The notes beneath the pieces were generated by a model that saw nothing but the letters and a program-made list of their open reading frames with translations, was not told the DNA's origin and did no database searches. A stretch of 54,815 bases of DNA from Kipferlia bialata (Eukaryota; Fornicata). Where the stretch lies: assembly GCA_003568945.1 (NCBI GenBank), contig BDIP01000003.1:1-54815 (forward strand), given 5' to 3'. This document shows positions 1-9,374 of this stretch, piece after piece; position 1 is the stretch's first letter, and each line of letters opens with the position of its first letter. The translations under genes were made by a program, and so were the position numbers.

Positions 1-110
1 GGGGGGGGGGGGGGGGGGGGGGGGGAGAGAGAGAGAGAGAGAGACAGAGAGAGAGACAGAGAGGGACAGACAGAGGGACAGAGGCAGACAGAGACAGGTG
101 GATAGAATGA
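1..110. repeat. Poly-G run and GA/GACA low-complexity at contig edge
   Basis: The first 25 bases are G, followed by a degenerate GA/GACA microsatellite to about position 100. This probably marks where assembly stopped. It does not look like a telomeric repeat, because no short G-rich unit recurs. From there to about 390 I see no gene, apart from a 14-base motif at 291-304 shared with the 3' flank of the next gene. Confidence 0.8.
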
Positions 111-290
111 TGGATCGACGAGGACTCCTTAATACAAGAGAGGAGGTCATTCTATTATTCAGTTAGGATACGGCCAATCACATGTTGGCATCACTCCTAC
201 CATTGCGACAGTTGTTCTGTAATAATTAGTAGTTGAGTTATCCCTGAAGTGACGTCGTCTGAGTCATTGACCTGCTCGGAGAGAAGGATA

Positions 291-304
291 GGTCGAAGAG
301 CCAC
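291..304 (-). promoter_or_regulatory. Shared 3'-flank motif, copy 1
   Basis: The 14 bases read GTGGCTCTTCGACC on the minus strand and are identical to 668-681. Each copy lies just downstream of a minus-strand stop codon, about 89 and 24 bases away. A role in 3'-end formation is a guess. Confidence 0.3.
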
Positions 305-392
305 TTGCCCACTTAATGAGTGTATGTCATTGGTTAGCTACTCTTGAACGCCTCTGAGCTGCCTCGCGGGAGCCACCAGCCACCATACCCCA

Positions 393-581
393 TCACCTGG
401 CTCTCTTGATCTCCTGGTCCATCTCCTCCCCCTCCATATCATCATCTATGGGGGCAGACCTCTGGTGGCCCTGGGTCTGGAGGGGGGCGGGGGTCACACC
501 CTCGGGGGCAGGGATGGAAGGGTGGGCATCGAAGAAGGAGGCCACAGCGGCATCGATAGATACGTTCAGAGAGTCGGCCAT
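393..581 (-). CDS. Small hypothetical protein, possibly UBA-like N-terminus
   Basis: A single open frame of 62 residues begins MADSLNVSIDAAVASFFDA and ends with an acidic/basic tail (EGEEMDQEIKRAR). The start ATG lies in a good AACATGG context. The stretch IDAAVASFF resembles the last helix of UBA-like domains, as in p47/UBX-type proteins, but it is too short to assign. The gene lies 123 bases downstream of the SF3B5 stop on the same strand. The stop sits inside AGGTGATG, so a donor there with further exons to the left is possible, but I found no convincing acceptor. A 14-base motif (sense GTGGCTCTTCGACC) lies about 90 bases past the stop. Confidence 0.45.
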   Translation of the reverse strand: MADSLNVSIDAAVASFFDAHPSIPAPEGVTPAPLQTQGHQRSAPIDDDMEGEEMDQEIKRAR

Positions 582-667
582 GTTCGAAGAGATGCAAAGA
601 GAGAGTGACAGAGACCTCCAGACTTTGAAGTGTTAAAGTAATGATATGTATGCGCACCACCTAGGTG

Positions 668-681
668 GGTCGAAGAGCCAC
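668..681 (-). promoter_or_regulatory. Shared 3'-flank motif, copy 2
   Basis: Identical to the 14-base motif at 291-304, and placed 24 bases past the SF3B5 stop codon in the sense direction. Confidence 0.3.
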
Positions 682-704
682 CAACTAACAATATTTATCA
701 CAAT

Positions 705-1070
705 CTACCACTCCTCCTCACTGGGAGGGGGTCCACATGGCTGGATCATGCTCTAGGGTGAGTGGTTTCGATCATGGAAACAAATAGAAACAGTATACAA
801 ACCTGTACAAAGTGGAATCTCTGCCTGGCCACGGACTGGTTCTGGGCAACTGACATGTACTGCAGAATACCGGGGTGGCTGATGTATGTGGCGTAGGAGT
901 CCCTCTTGACATTGCAAGCGAACTCATGCCTGTGTGTGAGTATCAATATCAGTCCATACAACTCACACCCATACTGTTCCTTACCTCTCTGTGTCGGCTC
1001 CACCAGTGGATGGGTGCTTGATGCACAGCTGCTGCAGGTACGTGTTGAGTGCGTACTTCCCCTCAGACAT
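705..1070 (-). CDS. SF3B5: Splicing factor 3B subunit 5 (SF3b10)
   Basis: SF3B5 is a small core subunit of the SF3b complex of U2 snRNP, acting in the nucleus at branch-point recognition. Three exons (985-1070, 803-929, 705-752) join in frame to 86 residues, the same length as human SF3B5. Family signatures are visible: GGADTERHEF near residue 25 (GHADTTKWEW in animals), RDSYATYISH, and the C-terminal IQPCGPP before an acidic end. Both introns use GT-AG ends, one being GTAAGG...CACACAG. The ATG at 1070 fits the family's usual N-terminus. It is divergent from the dynein light intermediate chain, with 166 bases between start codons. A conserved U2 snRNP subunit fits the intron-dense genes around it. 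Very sure of identity. Confidence 0.95.
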
Positions 1071-1236
1071 CTCTTTCTGAGCTGAAGACAGGTGTCATTC
1101 TGAATCAGCTGAGATGATCCTAAAACCAATATGTTGCAACCTTCTCCCGATTCAGTCTCTCTCTAAGAGAGACTCTCTTTCACATTATTACAACACTGCG
1201 CCTGGCTGAGTGGATAATTGGAGTAGTCAGTCCCAG
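1071..1236. promoter_or_regulatory. Divergent promoter region between SF3B5 and dynein LIC
   Basis: This 166-base gap separates two head-to-head start codons and must hold both 5' UTRs and core promoters. It contains a perfect inverted repeat, TCTCTCT-A-AGAGAGA (1158-1172). No TATA-like element is obvious. Confidence 0.5.
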
Positions 1237-3478
1237 ATGGGTATCTTCACGAAGCCTGGCAGCGTCTGGAAGAAGGCTCTAGACGAGGCCGGGTCTGGTG
1301 GGAGTGCAGACATTGTGAGGCGAGTGGTTGTACTCAATGACACAGGCAGTGTGCTGAGCCAGATGGTGACGGCTGCCGGGGGTAGCCTGCCAGACGAGCA
1401 GCCTAGTGCTGCGCTGCGGTATGCCAACGTGTCCACTGCAGACGGGACACTGGTACAGTTTTACGGTGTGCCCCGCTCTCTATTTGGGGAGACCGGTCCT
1501 GTCCTCTCTCTTCTGAGGACACCCATACCCACTGTTCTGGTCCCATGTGTTGATGTGGCGCCAGAATCCTTCAATGTTGCGACTGGGTCTGAGCCGGGTA
1601 AGGTTCCCTTTGTTGCTGTTGTTGAGGAGACGTGCCGGCTGCTGAGGGAGGGCGAGGGTGTGTGGAGGGCCCAGTCTAACGAGGAGGAGGAGGATGCAGA
1701 GGATGTGGCCCCTGAGGCTGAGGACGTGTCTGTCTCAGGGGATGAGAGTGTGGGTGTGGTCGACAGGTGGAGGCAGTCCCTCCTCTCTGCCCTTCAGGAG
1801 ACAGAGAGGGTTGCACTCGACACCCCAGACGCAGTGTCCCAGTTCTCTCTCTCCCCCTCATTCCCCTGTCTCCCTGTCATCATTGTGGCCACTAGGCCTG
1901 GCGATGCCTCCGACAAGGACGATGCAGCCAAGCCCACCCATGCCAAGAGGTCCTCCTTCCCCAGTGTCTCCCACTCTCTGCTCAGGGTGTTTGCCCTCAG
2001 CGTGGGAGGGGGCCTTGTTGTGCAGAGGGCGCAGGCCACTGAGAGGCTCCATGCCAGAGGTAGGCAGAGGCGTGAGAGGGGCAGGGATGCGTCTCCCTCC
2101 AGACTGTGGACAGTGGCCGAGGCCTGTCTAGGGGTGCTGGACGGGAGGAGACCCCCTGTGCAGAGGGTCAGTGAGGTGGACGCCCTGGGGGAGGAGTCTG
2201 AGATTGTACACTATGCCGGTATCCCCACTGTCCCATCCCACATCGGAGACACCTCATTCATACCACCAGGTGCAACATAAGTTGTATTATATATATATAT
2301 TTGTTTATGTGTATATGAGGGTATGGGTCAACATGTCCTCTTGTCATCCTGTTGTCGTTATGCTTTGGAGAGCTCGTATATACAATCCCCCCCCCCACTT
2401 CTGATCCACTCTCTCCTGTGGAAGTGTTGAACTCCGCCCTTCTTACCCTAGGATTCGACAGTGCTGCCCGTATTAACACCGCCATCGACGATGACGCTAG
2501 GTACACACCTCCCAAAGCCTTTGTTGTTTGGATAGACATATAATAGTCACAGGCACTTTCTGTCTGTAGTTATCCTGTATTATTGATTATTCTGACCCTC
2601 TAGGGACACCAAGAGTGTGACTGGGTTCTGGAAGGAGATGATGCCCACCCCTGAGTTTGTGTGTGACCCCTCCAGTGTGTGTGGCCTGCTGGCATCCCCC
2701 ATGTTCCCAACCAGAGTCAGACTCCTCTTCCTGGGGCATGTGTCACACATGAAGAAGATTGCAAGGTTTGTCTTGTATATAACAATTATAGTATGTATAT
2801 ATAGTATTACACAACGTATTATATATAGTATTGTGGTATAATATGGTAGTATAATATATGACATTACACTGTGTAATATATATATACATATTCTGGGCCA
2901 TGTATCCCACATGAAGAAGATTGCAAGGTTAGTCTGGCAGTGTATCTATACATTACATTATACCTTCTCTATATATAGTACTGACTGGCAGGGGCATGCC
3001 TGAGACCCTACTTGCCATCCGTATATATATATGTAGTCTCTAAGTAGTAGTGTATGAGTTATACCTCGTATTGTACTGACTAACTGGCAGGGGCATGCCC
3101 GAGACCCTCCTTGCCATCCGTATATATATGTGTGTAGTCTATAAGTAGTAGTGTATGTATTAGTTATACCTCCTATTGTACTGACTGGCAGGGGTATGCC
3201 TGAGACCCTCCTTGCCACCGACAAGGCATTCAGGAAGAAGGCAATGGGCAAGACGGCCCCTTCACAGAGGACAGAGTCCAAGGATAGGTATGAGTACATA
3301 TATGCAGTGTATTAGTCTCCATATTGCGGCTCACCCCAGGTCCAAGCTGAACCAGCTCTTCACCAAGAAGAAGGGGTCCAAGGGCCACTCCTCCTCGCAC
3401 AGCATGAGTGCATCGGGGAGGGACAAGACATACGTCAGAAGGGACCAGAGCAGAGACCCCAGCGCAGAGCACAAATAG
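1237..3478 (+). CDS. Dynein light intermediate chain
   Basis: A non-catalytic dynein subunit that links the heavy chain to cargo adaptors. Five exons (1237-2269, 2452-2500, 2604-2765, 3192-3287, 3340-3478) join in frame to 492 residues, the usual family size. The Ras-like fold is recognisable: VVVLNDTGS at the P-loop position, LPVIIVATRPGD at the TKxD position (human LPVVVVCTKCD), and FIPPGFDSAARI (human IPSGWDNEKKI), followed by a basic Ser/Lys-rich tail. The P-loop has lost the GK[ST] nucleotide-binding residues. The intron after exon 3 holds a donor-type copy of that exon's end (2892-2936) and two acceptor-type copies of exon 4's start (about 2990 and 3085). ATG 1237 is chosen because the upstream in-frame codon at 1210 is only GTG. 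Confidence 0.88.
2887..3191 (+). repeat. Decoy splice-site copies, dynein LIC intron
   Basis: One copy of the end of the preceding exon with its donor (ending GCAAGGTTAGT, near 2936) is followed by two copies of the next exon's acceptor plus first 25 bases or so (GGCAGGGGCATGCC, near 2995 and 3090). The in-frame acceptor is the third and last, at 3190-3191. Spacing is about 90-100 bases, with TA-rich filler. Confidence 0.85.
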
Positions 3479-3719
3479 ATCATAAGTCGTGTAGTGTATG
3501 GTGTATATGGTGTAGATCTATATCTGCAAGTGTATAGATAAAGGGTTGGGTCATTCCGAATCAGAAGCCCTGCCTCTCTTCGTTGGGTGACGTAGAGTCA
3601 TGCTTCCAAGTCATGTAAAGCCGCCCCCTGGGTTGCAGCCCATTATCAAGGCGGCACTTGCCCACGTGAAGGTGTGTTTTCGCAGTTGTATTTGACCGAC
3701 ACCTTGATTCGGTATCCAG
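3479..3719 (+). other. Intergenic region between dynein LIC and methyltransferase
   Basis: No confident gene is visible. It probably holds the 3' end of the dynein gene and the promoter and possibly a short first exon of the methyltransferase. A short ATG-started stretch ending in CAT|GTAAAG near 3600-3615 could splice to the acceptor at 3718-3719, but this is unproven. Confidence 0.3.
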
Positions 3720-5128
3720 TCTCAACTCATCCTCATATTCATCCCCCCGTATGTGTCGTATTTCTCATGTGTCAAGGTGTGTGAATGGAGGCCTGAGGGG
3801 TGGAGCGATGCTGTGTTCCAGGCACTGCGGGAGTGTAGGGGGAGGGACAGGGGGAAGGGGACTGGGAACAGGAAGAGCCGGGGTTCTGCCCCTGCCAAGC
3901 CTGTAGATGCAGGTGCCACAGTCCCCTCTGGGAGTGAGGGTAAGCCTGGGGTGCGCGATCTGATGCGGTCCCGGAAGCGTGCTCTGAGACAAGTAGCCGA
4001 GCCCAGCCCCCAGGCCAAGGCAGTGGCCGAGGACAGAGAGGCATACTGGAGGAGAGAGGTATGGGATGGCTGACAGTGTGCAGCTATGTTTATCTACCGA
4101 CCCCCCCCCCCCCTCTCCTTTCATGGGTTCTTGTATGATAGTCTTCTGACATAGGTTGAGTCTCAGGACTTTGACAAGTCTCTTGCTGCGAGACAGGGGT
4201 ATGTCTATGCCTTTGCCCCCTACAGTGCATATGCCATTGCCCATATGGTACGGTGGAGACTGGAGTCCCTGGTACCCAACCCCACCCCCTTCTCCCGGCT
4301 GGTGTGTGTGGGAGGAGGGCCTGGCTCTGAGGCCCTGGGTGTCCTGGCCCAGCAGAGACTCACCCAGGGGGAGGGGGCGGCCCTGCCCTCTGTCGATGTG
4401 CTGGATATATCCACTTCCTGGGAGGGGCAGGGCAGACAGCTGCTGGTAGATAGGTACGCATGAGGCTGTGTATGTGTACCATTCTTTGCCTTGGCTCTCT
4501 CTTACCCCAGCGGTCTTGCTTCCTCTGTGCGGTACAGTCGGTTTGATATATTTGACACGAACATTACCCGGCACACCGAGGTCATAGGGGCAGCTGACAT
4601 GGTGGTATTCTCGAAGGTATGGTAACTGGTGTGGATGCTGGTATCGCGTAGATCCTGCTCCTGATTCACCCCCCAGGTTCTGTCCATTGCCCAGTATAGT
4701 ACCGACCCCTCTGCCAATGCCTTCTGCGCAGTGCTGGACACCATGGCACCTGGGGCCACACTCATGGTACTGGACAATGCAGCAGGTGGGTATATAGTGT
4801 ATATACCTCCCACTCTCTGATTCACTCCTATTCTTCTATTCACCTACAGGCCCCTCCCGTCTAGACCCCCTCTGCCAGTGCATCAGGGACAGGGGCTTCG
4901 ATGCAGAGGTGCGGCAGTACCCCAAGCCCCTCAAGACAGAGTATGTCATGCCCAACAGACTCAGAGACTACGTCCCAGTCACAGACCAGGAGGGGTGGGC
5001 AGCACTATACGCAGGTACTGTATATCATCTCAGTATATACCTCTCTGCCTGTCTCACCCCCAGAGGGTGGTATCAAGACTCTCTGCACCGGCGCACTCTT
5101 CGAAATCGTTGCAGTGAAGCGGCGATAG
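3720..5128 (+). CDS. SAM-dependent class I methyltransferase
   Basis: A probable methyl transfer enzyme of unknown substrate. Exons run about 3720-4058, 4155-4453, 4511-4616, 4677-4785, 4850-5014 and 5064-5128, and all internal phases agree from 4058 on. The N-terminal part is basic and low in complexity. The second exon has YVYAFAPYSAYAIAHMV and then the SAM-binding glycine motif LVCVGGGPGSEALGVLA, followed by SVDVLDIS at the acidic-loop position. Later exons supply MVVFSKVLS and MAPGATLMVLDNA strand motifs, ending EIVAVKRR. The arrangement resembles fungal and protist methyltransferases annotated as putative rRNA or protein methylases, but I cannot assign a subfamily. No in-frame ATG precedes the first long exon, so the true start must lie in an upstream exon and is unresolved. 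Confidence 0.72.
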
Positions 5129-5319
5129 ATTCCTTATGTTGTATCCCTATCCATGTTGTATAGTAGAAATAGAGACGTGGCAGTAACAAGCTTGGGGGTG
5201 AATGAGGTCCCACTATTATTCACAGACTTCAGTTACCACTGTTTATTCCACCTTCGGAACAGCACACGATTACATACACACACATATATCATACATACAC
5301 CACTGGGTAAATACCCTCC
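5129..5319. other. Convergent 3' intergenic region
   Basis: About 190 bases lie between two converging stop codons. They hold an ACACAC/ATAC-rich stretch near 5270-5300 and no recognisable gene. Confidence 0.5.
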
Positions 5320-7786
5320 TCAGGCCTTGCGTCTCTCTCTCTCTCTGCCTGATATGTAGACAGTCTCTGTCATGAGGTGAGGGTACCTGACTGAGGTCTG
5401 GTGTCCATAGCCTGGGTCGTCTATCCCCACCATGTCTCCGATACCACCCCCTCCCTCCAGCTCAATCATTAACCCATCCACACTATCCACCACATGGCCT
5501 GTACCCACAGACCCCCTCCTCACACCCCGCCTTGTCACAGCCGTGGTGGCATGGGGTGACATGACCAGGGTGCGTCTGGTCTGTCCTGGGTAGTAGTCAG
5601 GGCCAGTGGTGGAGGGGGCCTGCTTGGTGCTCTGGAAGCACTGGTAGTGTCTGTCTGAGTGGGCCTTGTCCCCATTGCCTGCGAGGTCAGACACCGACAG
5701 GCACAGGGGGGAGTGCTGCGGAGAGGGTATCGGGGATACTGGGGGCCGTGGAGAGGGGGGTGGGCCGGAGGGGGAGTCAGGGGGATCTACCATGGCATGG
5801 GAGGGCGCAGACGGGTTATCCTCCCCCTCCTCACTCTCTCTCCCACTCACACTGCCATCGCGACTATCATCCCATGCATCTGACACAGACCTCGGGGTGC
5901 CCCTAGGCGCGGGATACCCATCCAAGGGCACAGCCTCATTCTCAGCCTGTAGGTAGGAGGCCTCTAAGCGAGTGTCTACCTCATCGCCACGGTCAGCATC
6001 CATGTATGTGTCTCTCTCCCATTGACTCTCTGTCTCCCTCTCTCTGGCACTTTGTACCCTAGGCTGCACCACAGGGCTACACAGGGACCCAACCTGGTCG
6101 GGTCTGAGGGTCTGTAGGAAGCGGCTCACCCTGTCTGACACAGGCACACAGCCTGAGAACACAGAGAGAGAGGGGGGAGCTGCCAAGGCACGCGACACTG
6201 CCTGTCTCTCCCTCTCCCTGTCTCCCAGTGTGGTCTGACTCAGACGGTCTCTCTCTCTCCCTCTGTCGTTGTCTACGGATGGCGAGGGGGGCTGTGGTAT
6301 GCGGCGAAGAGGAGACACTGGCTGTGTCTCTGCCATCCCACGTCTAGGCGACGTCTCAAACCTACTTAGTGGAGATGTCATGAGTGACAGTGGTGGGTAT
6401 AGAGCCGGGTGGGGTGGGGTGGGTGCAACGCCATCTCTGGCCATTGTCTGCAGGGGACTCTGCCCCTGGCCAGTCATGTGTCTACTATATGCCCTCAGAA
6501 GCACACTGTCCAGCTGCACCCCCACCCCTTGGTGCCTCCTACCATCCACTGTGTTCACAGGCAGGGGGTGGTACTTGCCACTCCGGCTGTAGGTGGGGAC
6601 AGCGGCATCCACACTCGTGAACCAGGTCAGGATGGAGTCGACCTGGGGTGAGAGAAGTATGTTAGTGTGTATGAGTATATATATGTAATGGAGACAATGC
6701 ATATATCTACCTGAGCTGTGCAGAGCCACATGCCCCACTCGTATGCCTCAGGCGACACCCTCTGATGCACTTCCTCCCAGGGCCGTGTCAGCTCCACCCA
6801 GTCATCTGCATCCAGGAAGTGCGGCACTCCCAGCACATGCAGTCCCTCTAATGCCAGTCTGAAGTTGCACAGCCGGTGTGAGTCAGGTCCCACCCCAGGG
6901 GAGGTGGGGGTTATAGAGAGGCCGAGGGAAGCTCTGTGTCCTCTCTTCTGCCAGGGTGACTTTGGTGCTGTCTGGGTGCTAGGAGTAGGCGGCACAGGAC
7001 AGGCGTCAGATATGGACACAGCATCTGGGGCGTTGTTGTACACAAGGTGCAGGAGGGGGAGACCAGAGGCAAGGCCCAGGGGGTACTGCTCGGTGCTGAA
7101 GCCACTATACGTGGCACTCACTATGGTCTGAAGCTGTCTGATAACGGATCTTCTCCTCGCCTTGACGTATCTGAGAGTCAAGAGGACGGAGTGAGAGAAT
7201 ATTGGGACTGGTGGTAACATGCAAAGACAATAGACTGTGACATGAATCATTGGCAATACCTGTAGACGTAGCAGCTGAAGAGCTCCAACAGGAAGGGGAC
7301 AATGACACGTGGCTCCCCAGTCATCAGTTCACTGACACTTGGTATCAGGGCCAGTCTGATCGCACTGTTCTCCCGTATGGATGAGAGTACACTCTCGAGT
7401 GCAGAGACAGAGGGACGAGACGGGAAGGTCGGAGATCCCTTGGAACCGCTCGACAGCGTAACAAAGAGAGCTGGCAGAGTGATACAGTCTCCCATGGCTG
7501 CACAGACATCCTGCACAAGGTATGTCTTTGGAAGCAGGCTGTTCACCCATCGTGTCATAATGACCTCAAGCCGTGGCAGGTAGCCCTTCACACAGGATGA
7601 CCGAATAGACACCCGGCCCCGCCTGTGCCTGGCCTCTAACGCTCCCATGACTTGTAACTGACTGACACAGGCACTGTGTGGAGCACTAGTTAAATAAGGA
7701 CTCTCCGGCACAGGCTCTGGCCATTTTTGTTCGATCTGAGGAAAAAGGGTCCGAGAATTCCATATTCTGAGTGCACGGCGCTTCAT
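5320..7786 (-). CDS. Tandem calponin-homology (CH)-like domain protein with long disordered tail
   Basis: Three exons (7260-7786, 6711-7170, 5320-6642) join exactly to 769 residues. Residues about 50-180 look like a CH domain: WVNSLLPKTYLVQDVC, an AIRLALIPSVSELMTGEPR stretch, then VIVPFLLELFSCYVYR. A second CH-like module follows in exon 2: GLASGLPLLHLVYNNAPDAV, then LEGLHVLGVPHFLDADDW. The remaining 440 or so residues are Ser/Pro/Arg/Asp-rich and probably disordered. CH domains bind microtubules or actin, so a cytoskeletal or basal-body role is likely, but no family was identified. The ATG at 7786 is preferred over one at 7924 because the latter would run into the divergent neighbour's coding region. 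The start codons are 54 bases apart. Confidence 0.7.
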
Positions 7787-7840
7787 CACAGAGGCTGCCA
7801 GAACACAGCTCTCAGTGGAGTCTTGGCCAAAAAGCTGCAC
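7787..7840. promoter_or_regulatory. 54-base divergent promoter
   Basis: Only 54 bases separate the minus-strand ATG (7786) and the plus-strand ATG (7841). Both promoters must be here or inside the coding regions. No TATA element is visible. Confidence 0.5.
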
Positions 7841-9226
7841 ATGTTGCCGCCTAACGGCACTCGTGGCCGGAAGTCTCGGACTAGAGGTGTCTACGATTCG
7901 CCAAGCGGCACCGCAGCCAGACAACTCCTTAACTCAGCCTTTTTGCCGTCAATTCCCACCGATACCGCCCGTTCTAGTGGTACTAGCAGTCTGTACAGCT
8001 TTGGGAACAGTGCCTATGCTCAGTTTGACGTGGAGGGTGACCATGAGGGCACTTCACAGACCGGAGGTGTCAGTGATATTAGGGCTCTCTCCCGTCTGAG
8101 TCAGAGTGGGCGCACCAAGACGAAGAAGTTCGTTACTCCTTCTGTTGCGTCTTTGTCCAGGCGGCCCCTGCACCCTGCAAGCCGTACCATTTCCATTGGG
8201 CGCCGGCTTGCGTCCCAGATGAAGAGTGGGGCAGAGGCTGTGTCCTACTTCGCTGCAGCCAACGATGCTCCTCTCAAGCTGGTGTACTGCCGCAGCACCA
8301 CATCCCCTCGTGACCCAGTGTATCTCCCGTACGACCTTGCTGTAATGAAGCACGAGGACACGGAATTCCTGGACGAGTGGTTCACCATATCCGCCCAGGG
8401 TATTGTTCACACAACCAAGACAGGTAAGACCCATATATATGGCCTGGTGCAGTATTGGTATATTGTGTAGTGGTTACACAATGGTGTCCACCCCCCCCCC
8501 CCCTCCCCCTTGTTGCTTCTGTTGTAATTTACCCCAGGGTCCACCCACACCACCCTGAGTGACTGGATCAGAGATGCCACCACCTTCCGCCAGCTGAGGT
8601 CTCTCCCCTTCTTCAGAGACTTTGTCATCAGGCGTGCCTTCTCTAGGTGGAGCAGAGAGGTCAGGCGCAAGCAGTTTATGAAGAACAGGGCCCTCATTGG
8701 ACAGACCCTCTTCACGGCCAAGCCCCACTTCCTGTCGGCTCTGCTGCAGGCCAGGGCGCTGTGCTACAGGATAGAGTGCCTCACGGGTATAGTGCTGGGG
8801 AGGGACTCGGATGCCAGGTACAGTGCGCTCTATATGTGGCTGTGTTATAATTAGTCGACACTGTTTCCCTGTATCTGTTCTCTCCTACATTGGCTTGCCT
8901 TCAGTTTCGCTTGGCTGTTCTCTTACACCCAGAGATGGACACAGGGACGTCTACACTCCAGAGCAGTGGGAGGTTGCCCAGGCTGCATGCAGGTATGTGT
9001 GTGTACGTCACAGATTGTACTAACCCCCCCCCCCCCCTCCCATTTATTGTCCTGACCCCCAGGGCCAAGGCTGCTGGGTGTTCTTCAGCCACTCCATCTG
9101 TCTCGCCCTATCAGTGTGTGTATGACTCACAACCAGTCTGTGTGTATCTGTCTAAGGGTCTCACTCCTACCCCCCCTCCCCCCCATATTCCCCATGCCTC
9201 TCACCCCAGTCTATGGATGAGGCCAC

Positions 9227-9261
<35 letters not shown>

Positions 9262-9329
9262 CATACATATATATATGTATCTATATGTATATTGATGTCT
9301 CACCCCCAGCCTGTTGACGAGGCCACCCT

Positions 9330-9374
<45 letters not shown>

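Noticed and set aside
1-25. Poly-G at the window start as a telomere
   Set aside because: No repeating telomeric unit is present, and similar homopolymers occur inside genes.
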